A stretch of DNA of 64,000 bases from DASVFB01 sp963815965 (GCA_963815965.1 CAWFIT010000004.1:248001-312000), one strand, 5' to 3'. Shown: positions 1 through 10,129, numbered from the stretch's first letter. Notes: generated by a model not told the origin, from the sequence alone. Translations and numbers: made by a program.

Positions 1-207
1 GAGCCTTCGCTGGCTGAAGCCCTCCGCGCCGAGCACTCGGCCGTCCGGCCCGGCTACCACCTGAACAAGCGTCACTGGATCACCGTCACCCTCGACGACT
101 CGCTGCCCGACGATCTGCTCTTCGGTCTCATCGAGGACAGCTACGAGCTGGTCGTCGACGGGCTGCCGAAGCGCGAGCGCGACCTCGTTCGCGCGCAAGG
201 GCCGTAG
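1..207 (+). CDS. MmcQ/YjbR family protein, C-terminal part
   Basis: The reading frame is open from base 1 to a TAG at 205-207, giving the last 68 residues of a gene that starts outside the window. The stretch YHLNKRHWITVTLDD followed by LPDDLLFGLIEDSYELV is typical of the second half of MmcQ/YjbR proteins. These are small cytoplasmic proteins (about 115 residues) with a CyaY-like fold; their biochemical role is not settled and they are often called DNA-binding-like. It lies just left of the integrative-element genes, so it could be either element cargo or host flank; the window cannot decide this. Family assignment is by motif only. Confidence 0.75.
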   Translation, partial: EPSLAEALRAEHSAVRPGYHLNKRHWITVTLDDSLPDDLLFGLIEDSYELVVDGLPKRERDLVRAQGP

Positions 208-331
208 CCGAGGGCGCCGCCCCACGTCCCGCCCGGCACAGACCACGTGACCTACGAACTCGAGGCGATCCGCGCTCGGCTCGACGCGCGTGGTGGCTCG
301 ATCCGTCCAAGCCGTCGCGTAACGTAGAAGC

Positions 332-824
332 ATGAGCACTCAAGGTTCTGAAAAGGCCGGCGTCGCCGTCTGGGACCAAGGCGAAATCAAGATCATCGTC
401 CCACCGAGGGCGAAACGAATCAGCGTGGGACCGTGTGCCGGACACGCTGATCCGGGTCGTTGCCGCCGGCAACGGCTACACGCGGCTGATGTGGCAGAAA
501 GCGCGGGACAGCTCGACGCTGACCGCAACCACCTGGAAGCTGAAGTGGGCGGACGGGATGTCGTTCGAGATCGACGACACGCCCGACGTGACCGCGGCCG
601 ACATCGAGGCCGGGATCCTCGAGTTCGCCGCCGCGAACGCGGGCACCCCGTGGAACCCGGTCGACAAGGCCGTGAAGGGCAACGCCGCGATGAAGCGCGA
701 CATCCGAGACCGACTGATCGCGGACGGTCAGCTCGTGAACCGCGGCAAGGGCAAGGCGTTCGCGCTCTGGATCGTCGACGACCTGGACGACGAGCTCGAC
801 ATCTTCGGCGAGGAGGCATCGTGA
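332..824 (+). pseudogene. RepA-like AAA ATPase C-terminal remnant with +1 frameshift
   Basis: From GTG 435 to TGA 822-824 the frame reads PDTLIRVVAAGNGYTRLMWQ and later TWKLKWADGMSFEID. This resembles the C-terminal region of RepA-like AAA helicases carried by actinobacterial integrative elements, followed by a small winged-helix-like segment with GNAAMKRDIRDRLIADGQLV. The ATG at 332 opens a different frame (MSTQGSEKAGVAVWDQGEIK). The two join smoothly if one base near 400-402 (a CCC run) is skipped. No Walker motifs are present, so at best this is the tail of the ancestral protein. It overlaps the excisionase gene by 4 bp, the usual rep-xis-int order. Family resemblance is from memory and only moderately certain; the frame break is directly visible. 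Confidence 0.5.
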
Positions 825-1105
825 CCGAGCGGCTGCTGACCGCCCGCGAGCTCGGCGAGTTCCTCGGGCTGAGCGCGGCGACCGTGCTCGACCGGTTCGA
901 GCGTGGCGACCTGCCCGGGTTCAGGTTGTTCGGGAAGAAGGGCGGGCCGGTCCGGTTCCGGCTCGACGAGGTGGAGGCGGCGCTCGACGGGTGGCGCGTG
1001 AATGGGCCGGGGGCGGGAGGAGAAGTGTCACCGACCCCTACCGCCGATCCGACCCACGGCGTACTGTATGAGGCGTCACCGACCCCTCATGGAGGAGGAA
1101 CCTAA
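821..1105 (+). CDS. Excisionase-like helix-turn-helix protein
   Basis: A 94-residue protein starting at GTG 821, which overlaps the previous stop as GTGA and is preceded by a strong AGGAGG six bases upstream. The N-terminal half (LLTARELGEFLGLSAATVLD, then a basic F-G-K-K-G turn and VRFRLDEVEAAL) is the MerR/excisionase-type winged helix that recognises DNA and bends att sites during element excision. The last 30 residues are low-complexity Pro/Gly/Thr and probably disordered. The integrase gene begins 1 bp after the stop, so the two are surely cotranscribed. The role as recombination directionality factor is inferred from fold and position. Confidence 0.8.
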   Translation: MTERLLTARELGEFLGLSAATVLDRFERGDLPGFRLFGKKGGPVRFRLDEVEAALDGWRVNGPGAGGEVSPTPTADPTHGVLYEASPTPHGGGT

Positions 1106-1106
1106 G

Positions 1107-2197
1107 ATGCCCGCGAAACAACGCGGCTTTGCGCGGAAGCGCGGCAGCCAGTGGCTCGCCGTGTGGCGCGAGAACAACCGCGAGCGGTCCCGCGGCGGCT
1201 TCGACACCAAGACCGCGGCGCTCGACTACGCGAACACGAAAGCGAACGAGGAAAGCGCTCGTGCGCGAGCGATTCGCTTCGGCGACAAGCAGCCGGTCGC
1301 GTCCAGCATCGCGACCGTGGCCGAACTGGTGGAGGCGTTCCTCGCCCGCCACCGTGTCGACGAGGCGACGACCCGGAAGCTACGCGCACAGTTGAAACAC
1401 GCGACCGCGTCCTTCGGGGACCGTCGGTTGGAGACGTTGCAGCCGATCGAGATCGACGTGTGGCGCTCGCAGCTCCCGGCGCTCTCGGCGCACTACCTGT
1501 TCCGCGCCTTCCGCCAGGTGCTCGAGTACGCCGTCGACATGGGCCTGATCGAGACGAACCCGACCAGGCGGATCAAGAACGTGCGGGCGACGGCGGACCG
1601 GCGGCAGATCCTCCCGTTCGAGACCTGGGAGCAAGTAGAGGCGATCACGTTGGAACTCGACCCGCGCTATGCGGCGATCCCGATCGTGCTCGCGGGCACC
1701 GGGCTACGCCCCGAAGAACTGTGGGCGCTCGAACGCCGGGACGTCGACCTCGACAACGGTGTGCTCAGCGTCGAGCGTGTTCATTCGCAGGGCGTCTTGA
1801 AGGACTGCCGCAAGTCGTCGCGGCAGCGAAGGCGTGTTCCGTTGCGCCAGCGCGTCGTGGAGGCGCTGCGGGCGCAGCCGCCGAGGTTGGATACCCCGCT
1901 GTTGTTCCCGGCCGCGAGGGGCGGCCCACATCGACGGCGAGAAGTTCCGCTACCGCCAAACCAGCGCTCAAGGCCGCGGGGATTGAGCACCGCCGCGTGT
2001 ACGACTGCCGCCACACCTTCGCGTCCTGGGCGATCGCCGGAGGCGTCCAGTTGTTCTACCTGGCGCGGATCATGGGCACGTCCGTTGCGCAGATCGACCA
2101 GACCTACGGGCACCTGTTGCCCGACAGCGAGGAGTACCTGCGCGGGCTCCTCGACAACTACGACGTGGCCGCGGCGGCGGCGGAAGGAGCACGATGA
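1107..2197 (+). pseudogene. Tyrosine-recombinase integrase, two frameshifts
   Basis: Starts at ATG 1107 behind GGAGGAGG. Residues 1-60 form an AP2-like N-terminal DNA-binding region, then a SAM-like core-binding domain (TVAELVEAFLARHRVD), then the catalytic domain with the first Arg in AGTGLRPEELWALE. The frame is lost near 1925-1927 (CCC run): one base skipped restores HIDGEKFRYR. It is lost again near 1957; one further base skipped restores KPALKAAGIEHRRVYDCRHT, with the catalytic His/Arg box and the nucleophile Tyr in IDQTYGHLLP. Both breaks are single extra bases, and all catalytic residues survive in the composite. Either a recently inactivated gene or two sequence indels. It faces tRNA-Leu 400 bp downstream, the expected attachment site. 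Confidence 0.85.
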
Positions 2198-2284
2198 ACT
2201 ACGCGATGCTGCTTCGAGACCGGCTCATCGCTCAGTTCTGCACGCCGCTATGAGAGCTTCTAAACGGGCATATCCTTTAGTTCG

Positions 2285-2452
2285 ATGACGTTCCTGGAAA
2301 AGCTGCGGGCGCGGCGGGAAGCTTGGCGCCGTGAACGCAAGGACAAAAAGGCAGAGCAACTCGCAGCAGAGGCGCGTGGGGAGGCCCACACGCTCGGGGG
2401 ATACAAAGGCACGGTTAAGCCTCCCGTTGGCGGACACGAGCCGCCGCCTTAG
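2285..2452 (+). CDS. Small charged hypothetical protein
   Basis: A 55-residue open frame from ATG 2285 to TAG 2450-2452. The first 30 residues are strongly charged and helical (FLEKLRARREAWRRERKDKK), the rest is Gly/Pro-rich. It lies between the integrase and tRNA-Leu and would be the last gene of the integrative element. No family is recognised and no clear Shine-Dalgarno precedes it. Codon choice is GC-rich at third positions in the first half, which weakly favours coding. It could equally be a chance frame. Confidence 0.35.
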   Translation: MTFLEKLRARREAWRRERKDKKAEQLAAEARGEAHTLGGYKGTVKPPVGGHEPPP

Positions 2453-2600
2453 AGCAGCTCGACTGGGCGCTGATGATCATCCGCCATGCAGCCGAACGGG
2501 GCATCCTGGCCGACCTCGAGCGGGAAGATGGCGACGTTCGCGGACTGAGCGCGGACCAAGCCGAAGGCTGAGAACACGAAAGCCCTGCACAGGCGAGTGA

Positions 2601-2684
2601 TGCGGATGAGAGGACTTGAACCTCCACGGGGTTTCCCCCACACGGACCTGAACCGTGCGCGTCTACCAATTCCGCCACATCCGC
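2601..2684 (-). tRNA. tRNA-Leu (CAG)
   Basis: The minus strand folds into an 84-nt class II tRNA. The acceptor stem is GCGGATG/CATCCGC with A73, the D-arm contains GGCGGAATTGGTAGACGC, the anticodon stem CACGG/CCGTG encloses TTCAGGT (anticodon CAG), there is a long variable arm, and the T-loop is GTTCAAG. No CCA is encoded. Its 3' end faces the integrase at 1107-2197, the classic arrangement for a tRNA-targeted integrative element. The second attachment copy would lie left of this window. Confidence 0.95.
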
Positions 2685-2714
2685 GCGGATCGAAATTGTA
2701 GCCTCGCCCTTGCG

Positions 2715-3173
2715 CTAGTCAGGCAGCGAATCGAGCACCAGATCGGCGTGGGTGTCCGGCTTCACGCGCCGCATCACCTTGGTGACGCGGCCCTCGCTGT
2801 CGATGAGGAAGGTGGAGCGCTCCACGCCCATGTAGGTCTTGCCGTAGTTCTTCCGCTCGACCCACGTGCCGTACTTCTCGGCGACTTCGTGCTCGGGGTC
2901 GGCGAGGAGCGTGAAAGGCAGGCCGTATTTCTCCTTGAACTTGACGTGCGACGTCTCGCTGTCGGGGCTCACGCCGAGGACGACGGCACCGCGCTCCGTG
3001 AAGTCGTCGTACGAGTCGCGGATCGCGCAGGCCTGCGTCGTGCACCCGGGTGTGTCGTCCTTGGGATAGAAGTAGAGGACGACCGGCTTGCCTCGGAGGT
3101 CGGAGAGCTTGACCTGCTCGCCGCTGTCGCTCGTCAACTCGAAATCGGGTGCCGGCTTGCCTTCCTCGACCAT
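2715..3173 (-). CDS. bcp: Thioredoxin-dependent peroxiredoxin (Bcp/PrxQ)
   Basis: A 152-residue cytoplasmic peroxiredoxin of the AhpC/TSA fold that reduces hydrogen and organic peroxides using thioredoxin. VVLYFYPKDDTPGCTTQACAI holds the peroxidatic Cys in the PGCT signature and the second Cys five residues later, the atypical two-Cys arrangement of BCP/PrxQ. VLGVSPDS and RSTFLID are further family hallmarks. AGGAGG sits just upstream; ATG 3173 is chosen, GTG 3176 is also possible. It is divergent from the membrane protein gene at 3200, with only 26 bp between them, so both promoters must overlap coding sequence or be very compact. Confidence 0.95.
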   Translation of the reverse strand: MVEEGKPAPDFELTSDSGEQVKLSDLRGKPVVLYFYPKDDTPGCTTQACAIRDSYDDFTERGAVVLGVSPDSETSHVKFKEKYGLPFTLLADPEHEVAEKYGTWVERKNYGKTYMGVERSTFLIDSEGRVTKVMRRVKPDTHADLVLDSLPD

Positions 3174-3199
3174 CACGCCTCCTCTGTAGGTTCCTCGCG

Positions 3200-3550
3200 A
3201 TGCTAACGACCCACCGGCTCGTCGCGTTCGCCGTGCTCGCCGTCACGTGGGGTGGAGCGCTCTGGGGATTCTGGGCGTATTGGCGCGGCCGGGCAGGCGT
3301 CGCGCTCGAGCACGTCCTCGCGCTTGCGCAGACGGTGCTGATCGCGCAGGTTGGTCTCGGGCTGCTCCTGCTGTCGAACGACTACCGAGCTCCCGACCGG
3401 CTGCACTACGCGTACGGAACGTTCGCGCTGCTCGCGGTCCTCTCGCCGTGGCTGTACGCACCCGACGAACCGCGCCGGCGCCTGCTGTGGTTTGCGGGGG
3501 CGACGCTGGTCGCCGCGGCATTGGCCGTGCGCGCGTACCTGACGGCGTAA
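3200..3550 (+). CDS. Four-helix integral membrane protein, unknown function
   Basis: A 116-residue protein with four predicted membrane spans (about residues 5-25, 36-58, 68-86, 92-113) joined by short loops: LVAFAVLAVTWGGALWGFWA, LALAQTVLIAQVGLGLLLL, GTFALLAVLSPWL and FAGATLVAAALAVRAYL. The N-terminus begins TTHRLVAF, and short basic/acidic loops lie between helices. No enzymatic motif is visible and I do not recognise the family beyond a small actinobacterial membrane protein. Start ATG 3200 is the last that preserves helix 1. It is divergent from bcp and followed by another small membrane protein on the same strand. Confidence 0.7.
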   Translation: MLTTHRLVAFAVLAVTWGGALWGFWAYWRGRAGVALEHVLALAQTVLIAQVGLGLLLLSNDYRAPDRLHYAYGTFALLAVLSPWLYAPDEPRRRLLWFAGATLVAAALAVRAYLTA

Positions 3551-3623
3551 GAGCGGAGCCGGTCCCCCCGATCGCTCGAGGGCTAGCGCCGCAGTTGCCT
3601 GGAGCGCGGCTCCGGCTCCGCTC
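3551..3623. repeat. 12-bp inverted repeat with 49-bp spacer
   Basis: GAGCGGAGCCGG at 3551-3562 is exactly complementary to 3612-3623. It lies immediately after the stop codon of the upstream membrane protein, in the 137-bp gap before the next gene. It could form an RNA stem acting as an mRNA 3' end or processing site. There is no T-tract, so a Rho-independent terminator is not demonstrated. Confidence 0.45.
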
Positions 3624-3687
3624 ACAGACAGATGCCGGTTGGGCCGGTTCCTTGCGTTCTGTTCGGGTGTGCCTACCATGACGGCCC

Positions 3688-4059
3688 ATGAGGCGATTGC
3701 TCTCGGATCACCCGACGCTACGCGGCTTCCTGATCCTCGCTGCAATCGCGGCGATCGTCGTCGCGCTGTCGCTGCAGCCGACGGTCAAGGCGCTCTTCCT
3801 GCTCGCGCGCATCGCGTTCTTCCTCGCGATTGCGTTCTTCATCTATCTCGTCTGGCGCGAGCAGCGTGGCTCGATCGCGCTCTGGCCCCGACGCGCGTAT
3901 GTCGCGTTCTACGGCGCAGCGGTCCTCGCTATAGCGGCGCTCGGCGTCTACTTCTGGCGAGGTGCGAGCGGCCTGGACGCGGTCGCATTCCTCGTCATCC
4001 TCGGGCTGTGCGCGTTCTCGATGTGGCGCGTCTGGCGCGACCAGCACGACTACGTCTGA
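3688..4059 (+). CDS. Small membrane protein, unknown function
   Basis: A 123-residue protein with three or four hydrophobic segments: GFLILAAIAAIVVALSL, ALFLLARIAFFLAIAFFIYL, AYVAFYGAAVLAIAALGVYF and AVAFLVILGLCAFSMW. It ends in the basic/acidic tail RVWRDQHDYV. The topology suggests an inner-membrane protein with short cytoplasmic loops. No family is recognised. It is convergent with hemQ: only 4 bp separate the two stop codons, and a short CGCGTC/GACGCG inverted repeat (4060-4078) spans the junction and may help terminate both transcripts. Confidence 0.65.
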   Translation: MRRLLSDHPTLRGFLILAAIAAIVVALSLQPTVKALFLLARIAFFLAIAFFIYLVWREQRGSIALWPRRAYVAFYGAAVLAIAALGVYFWRGASGLDAVAFLVILGLCAFSMWRVWRDQHDYV

Positions 4060-4063
4060 CGCG

Positions 4064-4759
4064 TCAAGCCTCGACGCGCGAAGAGGCGCCGTCGAGGGCG
4101 TCGAGTGCCGCGCGGACGTCCATCAGCTGTCCGACGAAGATCGGCGTGTCCCGCTCTGTGTACGAGCTCGCTTCGGTCTCGCGCAGCGTCAGCATCAGGT
4201 GCATGAAGTCCGCCGGCTCGTCGCACTCGAAGGCGGTCATGAACTCCTGGTCGTCGATCCCGAACGAGTACGTCGTGTGGTTGTGGATCGACGCGAACTC
4301 GGCGCCGATGCGGATGTGCTCGTCCATCGCGCTCTGCCGCTGTTCGATCGGCAAGGCGTACCACGGACGGGTCTTCACGAACGGGTAGACGACGAGGTAC
4401 GGCGAATTGCGCGGCGTGATCTTGCGCGCCTTGCGGGCGCTCGTGTACTGGGATGCTTTCGTCGTCGCCAGGTAGGAGTACGGCGTCTCGAGCCAGCCTG
4501 CGAGCGGAGTTGCGTTCAGGGCAGCTCCGAGCTCTCCGAGCAGCTCGTAGCGCTCGCTGATCTTCCAGAGGAAGAAGTCGCAGTCCGGCCGCACGCCCGT
4601 ACAGGAGTACACGCGCAGATGCTCGAAGCTCGGCGCGAAGGCCTCGACGGCCTCGGCGAACGCGTCCTTGCCCGCGGTGCGCTCCTCGATCGGCAGGCGC
4701 CGCCACGCCGGATCTGCCCTGTAGAAGGTGTACGCGACGTATTGCCCGCGGTCCGCCAT
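4064..4759 (-). CDS. hemQ: Coproheme decarboxylase HemQ/ChdC
   Basis: A 231-residue chlorite-dismutase-fold protein that converts coproheme III to heme b by two peroxide-dependent decarboxylations, the last step of the coproporphyrin-dependent heme pathway of Gram-positive bacteria. The diagnostic segment VVYPFVKTRPWYALP places the catalytic Tyr at residue 125. The proximal haem His is His148 (SAMDEHIRIG), 23 residues later, matching family spacing allowing for a short gap. SFGIDDQEFMTAFE follows as in other HemQ proteins. There is no transport signal, so it is cytoplasmic. It is divergent from uvrC with a 32-bp spacer. No other heme gene is in the window. Confidence 0.93.
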   Translation of the reverse strand: MADRGQYVAYTFYRADPAWRRLPIEERTAGKDAFAEAVEAFAPSFEHLRVYSCTGVRPDCDFFLWKISERYELLGELGAALNATPLAGWLETPYSYLATTKASQYTSARKARKITPRNSPYLVVYPFVKTRPWYALPIEQRQSAMDEHIRIGAEFASIHNHTTYSFGIDDQEFMTAFECDEPADFMHLMLTLRETEASSYTERDTPIFVGQLMDVRAALDALDGASSRVEA

Positions 4760-4791
4760 TCGACCGATGCTAGCGGCGCTAGCCTGGCCTC

Positions 4792-6645
4792 ATGCCGTCC
4801 GAGCGCGTCTCCGAGCAGCTGAAAAACCTCCCGACGAAGCCGGGCGTCTACCTCTTCCGCGACGCCGCAGCCCAGGTGCTCTATGTCGGCAAGGCGAAGT
4901 CGCTTCGCTCACGTGTGCGCTCGTACTTCCAGGCTCGCGGCCGCGACCGGCCGACGATCTCGATGCTGCCCGAGCGCGTGGACGACGTCGAGGTGATCGT
5001 CACGAGCACCGAGGTCGAGGCGCTGCACCTCGAGCAGAACCTCATCAAGCGGTACCGCCCTCCGTTCAACGTGCGGCTGCGCGACGACAAGTCGTTCCCG
5101 TACATCGCCGTCACGGTGGAGGACGAGTTCCCTCGCGTGATGTTCACGCGCGAGCGGCACCGCCGCGGCGTCGTCTACTTCGGGCCGTACGCGAACGCGA
5201 AGAAGGTGCGCGAGACGCTGGATGTGCTCAACCGCGCCTTTCGCTTTCGACCGTGCGAGGGCCCGAAGCCGGGCCGTCACTCGGGCATTCCCTGCCTCGA
5301 CTACCACATCGACCGCTGTTACGCGCCCTGCGTCGGCTACATCGATGCCCCTGAGTACGCGAAGATCATCGACGGCGTCGTGCAGTTCCTTTCCGGCGAC
5401 ACGAAGCCGATTCAGCGCGAGCTGAAGCGGCGGATGCGCGTGGCTTCCGAGGAGGAGCGCTTCGAAGAAGCGGCGCGTTTTCGCAATCGGCTCTTCTCAA
5501 TTCAGCACCTCGCGGAGCGGCAGGCGGCGGATCGGCGCGACGTCCGTGACGTCGACGTGCTCGGGCTCGCGCTCGAAGGCGACCACGGCGTCGTCCAGAT
5601 CTTCCCGCTCCGCGGCGGCAAGATGATCGACCGCTACTCGTTCCACCTCGAGAACGTCGAGGAGCAGGACGTCACCGCCGTGCTCGAGGCGTTCTGCGTC
5701 GAGTACTACACCGCGACACCTTCGGTGCCGCCGCAGGTGGTCGTGCCTCAGGAGGCGGGCGACCTTTCCGCGCTCGAGCAGCTGCTGACCGAGCGACGCG
5801 GCTCGCGGGTCGAGGTGCGTCGCGCGCTGCGCGGCGAGAAGCGCCGGCTCGCGGCTCTCGCGGCCGAGAACGCACGCCAGGCGCTGTCCTCGGAGAAGGC
5901 GGCGGCGGCGACCCGCCGCGCGCGCCGTGCCGAGGCGCTCGAAGAGTTGCGCGAGGCGCTGAACCTCGAGTCGCTGCCGCTGCGCATCGAGTGCTTCGAC
6001 ATCTCGACGATCCAGGGGACGGAAACGGTCGGCTCGATGGTCGTGTTCCAGGATGCGACCGCGAAGAAGGCGCACTACCGCAAGTTCACGGTGCGCAGCC
6101 TCGACGGCCAGGACGACTTCGCGGCGATGGCCGAGGTCGTCTCGCGCCGCTTCGCGCGGCTCGGCCGGCGCAACGACGCGGAGTACGACGAGTCCTTCGC
6201 CGCGGCGCCGAACCTCGTCGTCATCGACGGCGGCAAGGGGCAGCTGTCCGCGGCGCTGGCCGCGATGCAGGAGTTCGACCTTCCGCGCGTCGCCGTGATC
6301 GCGCTCGCGAAGCGGATCGAAGAGGTCTTCGTGCCGGGCCGTTCAGATCCGATCGTCCTCGATCCGCACTCACCGGGCCTGCAGCTCCTGCAGCGGATCC
6401 GCGACGAGGCCCACCGCTTCGCCCTCGGGTTCCACCGGCAACGTCGCGACGCGCGGTCGTTCGAGACGATCTTCGACACGCTGGAGGGAGTTGGCCCGGC
6501 TCGCCGGCGCGCGATCCTGCGCCACTTCGGCTCACCGGAGCGATTCCTCGAGGCGTCCCAAGAGGAGCTCGAGGGCGTTCCCGAGCTCCCCGCTGCGACC
6601 GCTCGCAAGGTCTACGCGCAGCTGCACAAGGCAGGCCGGGCCTGA
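4792..6645 (+). CDS. uvrC: UvrABC excinuclease subunit C
   Basis: A 617-residue nucleotide-excision-repair nuclease that incises damaged DNA on both sides of a UvrB-bound lesion. An N-terminal GIY-YIG domain (PGVYLFRD, VLYVGKAKSLRSRVRSYF) makes the 3' cut. A UVR motif near residue 210 (EERFEEAARFRNRLF) binds UvrB. The RNase H-like domain (IECFDISTIQGTETVGSMVVF, then NLVVIDGGKGQLSAA with its catalytic Asp, and the DEAHRFALGFHR His) makes the 5' cut. The C-terminal tandem HhH (LEGVGPARRRAILRHFGS) binds DNA. Length and order are normal for the family. The ATG is preceded by no strong SD. Its end converges with pruA. Confidence 0.97.
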   Translation: MPSERVSEQLKNLPTKPGVYLFRDAAAQVLYVGKAKSLRSRVRSYFQARGRDRPTISMLPERVDDVEVIVTSTEVEALHLEQNLIKRYRPPFNVRLRDDKSFPYIAVTVEDEFPRVMFTRERHRRGVVYFGPYANAKKVRETLDVLNRAFRFRPCEGPKPGRHSGIPCLDYHIDRCYAPCVGYIDAPEYAKIIDGVVQFLSGDTKPIQRELKRRMRVASEEERFEEAARFRNRLFSIQHLAERQAADRRDVRDVDVLGLALEGDHGVVQIFPLRGGKMIDRYSFHLENVEEQDVTAVLEAFCVEYYTATPSVPPQVVVPQEAGDLSALEQLLTERRGSRVEVRRALRGEKRRLAALAAENARQALSSEKAAAATRRARRAEALEELREALNLESLPLRIECFDISTIQGTETVGSMVVFQDATAKKAHYRKFTVRSLDGQDDFAAMAEVVSRRFARLGRRNDAEYDESFAAAPNLVVIDGGKGQLSAALAAMQEFDLPRVAVIALAKRIEEVFVPGRSDPIVLDPHSPGLQLLQRIRDEAHRFALGFHRQRRDARSFETIFDTLEGVGPARRRAILRHFGSPERFLEASQEELEGVPELPAATARKVYAQLHKAGRA

Positions 6646-6676
6646 CGCTCGCTGCTACGGGTCTAGTCGCGAACGG

Positions 6677-8314
<1,638 letters not shown>

Positions 8315-8340
8315 GGGCGCCGATTGTAAGGTGAGGCGTC

Positions 8341-8875
8341 GTGGCGGTGACGTGCGTGCGCTACGAGGCCGACGGCTGGGGAGTCGCAGAGCTCTGCACG
8401 GACGGCCGCCGGGTCGTCTGGCACGAATTGCCGCGGCCGGATGTCCCACACCCCCACCCTGGGTGGGGTGGCTACCCGCCGCCCACGTCGGCGAAGCTAG
8501 CGGGCAAGAGCGCACGCGGCAGTGACAATTTCGCGCCAAGTCTCGTCACGAGGCTGCGCGCGGTACTTCTCCGGCACGGCCGAGGACTTCTCGGACGTCG
8601 AGCTCGACCTCAGCGATCTGACGCCGTTCGGCCGCGAGCTCGCGCAGACCCTGCGCGCGGTTCCGCGCGGCGAGGTCGTCACGTACGGCGAGCTCGCCGC
8701 GCTGGCCGGGCGTCCGGGCGCCGCCCGCGCCGCCGGCACGTTCTGCGCGCAGAACCGCCTCGCCGTCTTCGTCCCGTGCCACCGCGTCGTCGCCGCCGCC
8801 GGCCTCGGAGGCTACGGCTCGCTGGGCAGCTCCTACAAAAGACGTTTGCTGGCGCTCGAGGATGTCACTCTCTGA
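8341..8875 (+). pseudogene. ogt: Methylated-DNA--protein-cysteine methyltransferase, one frameshift
   Basis: Repairs O6-alkylguanine by suicidal transfer to its own cysteine. From GTG 8341 the frame encodes a short N-terminal domain (VAVTCVRYEADGWGVAEL through GKSARGSDNF). The catalytic domain (TPFGRELAQTLRAVPRGEVV, TYGELAALAGRPGAARA, active-site FVPCHRVV) is in the next frame. Skipping one base near 8560, in a GCGCGCG run, joins them as LRRYFSGTAEDFSDVELDL. The second half has its own GTG at 8522 and might yield a truncated catalytic domain. The last 14 bp overlap whiA. Either a genuine frameshift or a sequence error; all active-site residues are intact. Confidence 0.85.
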
Positions 8876-9782
8876 AGATCTGAGACGCGAGCTCGCGCGG
8901 GTCGTCCCCGCGTCGGATTGCGATCGTCTCGCTGAGCTCTCTGGGCTTTTCCACTCCGCCGGGAGGTTCCACATCCACGGCCGAGGCGAGGTCTCGCTGC
9001 ACCTCGACGTGAGCGAATCCGCCGTAGCCCGGCGCGCGTTCCGGCTGCTCCGCGACGTCGGCGTTGGCTCCGAGCTGCGCACGTATCGGCAGCGCGCGTT
9101 CGCCGGAGCGACCAGGTACCAGCTGCACGTCGAGGGAGGAACAGACGCACTGCGGATCCTGCACGACGCAGGCGTCCTCGACGTCCGCGGCGCGCCGCTC
9201 GAGCGGCCGCCACGCCGGGTCGTCCGGAAGGCGTGCTGCCGGCGTGCCTACCTGCGGGGCTCGCTGATCGGAGGCGGATCGGTCAGCGGCCCGCGCTCGC
9301 CGCATCTGGAGATCCGCTCGACCGGGCTCGCCGGCGCCGAGTTTCTCGTCGAGCTCGCCCGTAGCGACGGACTGCGCCTGAGCGTCCTCGACCGCGGCCG
9401 CCACGCCGTGGCCTACGCGAAGGGCGCCGAGACGATCGCCGACCTTCTCGCGGCGGCCGGAGCGAGCGACGCAGTCCTACTGCTGGAGGAACGCGCCGTC
9501 GTCGGCGCGACGAAAGCGCGCGCGAACCGGCTCGCCAACGCGGACCACGCGAATCTCGTCCGCACGACGCGCGCAGCCCACCGGCAGGCCCAAGCCGTGC
9601 GCCGGCTCGTCGCCGAGGGCCGCCTGGAAACGCTGCCCCCGCGGTTGCGCGAGGCCGCCGAGCTGCGCCTTCGTCATCCGTCGCTTTCGCTGCGAGAGCT
9701 CGCCGCGAAGTGCCGTCCCCCGATCACGAAGGCCGCGTTCCACCAGCGCCTCGCGCGGCTCCTGCAGCTGTCCGACGTCTGA
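8862..9782 (+). CDS. whiA: WhiA-type transcriptional regulator
   Basis: A 306-residue protein with a degenerate LAGLIDADG homing-endonuclease-like N-terminal domain (residues about 20-190, including AYLRGSLIGGGSVSGP) and a C-terminal helix-turn-helix (LRLRHPSLSLRELAAKCRPPITKAAFHQRL). WhiA is near universal in Gram-positives: a sporulation/cell-division transcription factor in Streptomyces and a division/nucleoid factor in Bacillus. In many actinobacteria it sits directly before gap-pgk-tpiA, as here, but the usual rapZ and yvcK neighbours between uvrC and whiA are missing and replaced by pruA and ogt. The start ATG 8862 overlaps the end of ogt, suggesting cotranscription. Confidence 0.92.
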   Translation: MSLSEDLRRELARVVPASDCDRLAELSGLFHSAGRFHIHGRGEVSLHLDVSESAVARRAFRLLRDVGVGSELRTYRQRAFAGATRYQLHVEGGTDALRILHDAGVLDVRGAPLERPPRRVVRKACCRRAYLRGSLIGGGSVSGPRSPHLEIRSTGLAGAEFLVELARSDGLRLSVLDRGRHAVAYAKGAETIADLLAAAGASDAVLLLEERAVVGATKARANRLANADHANLVRTTRAAHRQAQAVRRLVAEGRLETLPPRLREAAELRLRHPSLSLRELAAKCRPPITKAAFHQRLARLLQLSDV

Positions 9783-10129
9783 ATTGTAAACGGCGTCGAT
9801 ACGACTTCTGACGGCGTTGTCGTCAGCGCGTCCGACTCTCCATACTTCAACCAGCGGGTCCGCGCTCGTCCGATGGCGGATTCAGACCCCGTCTGCCATC
9901 GCGGTCCTCAGCGCGGCAAACCGGAGAGGGAGATCGTCCTCGGAGCTTCCTCTCCGGCCCGCTCTTTTCGGCTGGAAGTCCTGCGGACGTCCAGCTGGGT
10001 AGACCGCAGGCGCGCTTCGCGCGCGTGCCTTGGTGTGTTTGGAAGGTGAGCGCTTCGCCCACGGTTTGCCTGCAGCGCGGCCGAGCCGCGCTGCAGGCGG
10101 GGTGTTCTTACTAGAGTGGCTCGCGGTTC
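9783..10129 (+). promoter_or_regulatory. Structured 347-bp leader upstream of gap, no gene
   Basis: I see no convincing coding frame. It contains four inverted repeats: CTGACG/CGTCAG (9808-9826), CCGGAGAGG/CCTCTCCGG (9921-9957), GCGCGC around TTC (near 10011-10025) and a perfect 12-bp stem with a 5-nt loop (10069-10097). The last ends 32 bp before the gap start. This should contain the promoter of the glycolytic run. A clear -35/-10 pair could not be assigned. Confidence 0.5.
10069..10097. repeat. Perfect 12-bp stem-loop before gap
   Basis: CCTGCAGCGCGG (10069-10080), loop CCGAG, then its exact complement (10086-10097). It sits 32 bp upstream of the gap ATG, close enough to affect transcription elongation or the 5' end stability of gap mRNA. 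No T-tract follows, so it is not a standard intrinsic terminator. Confidence 0.6.

Noticed and set aside
247..327. 27-codon frame starting GTG 247
   Set aside because: Too short and without any family resemblance or ribosome-binding site to support it.
10069..10097. Hairpin upstream of gap as an intrinsic terminator of whiA
   Set aside because: No T-tract and it sits 287 bp after the whiA stop but only 32 bp before gap; a leader structure is more likely.
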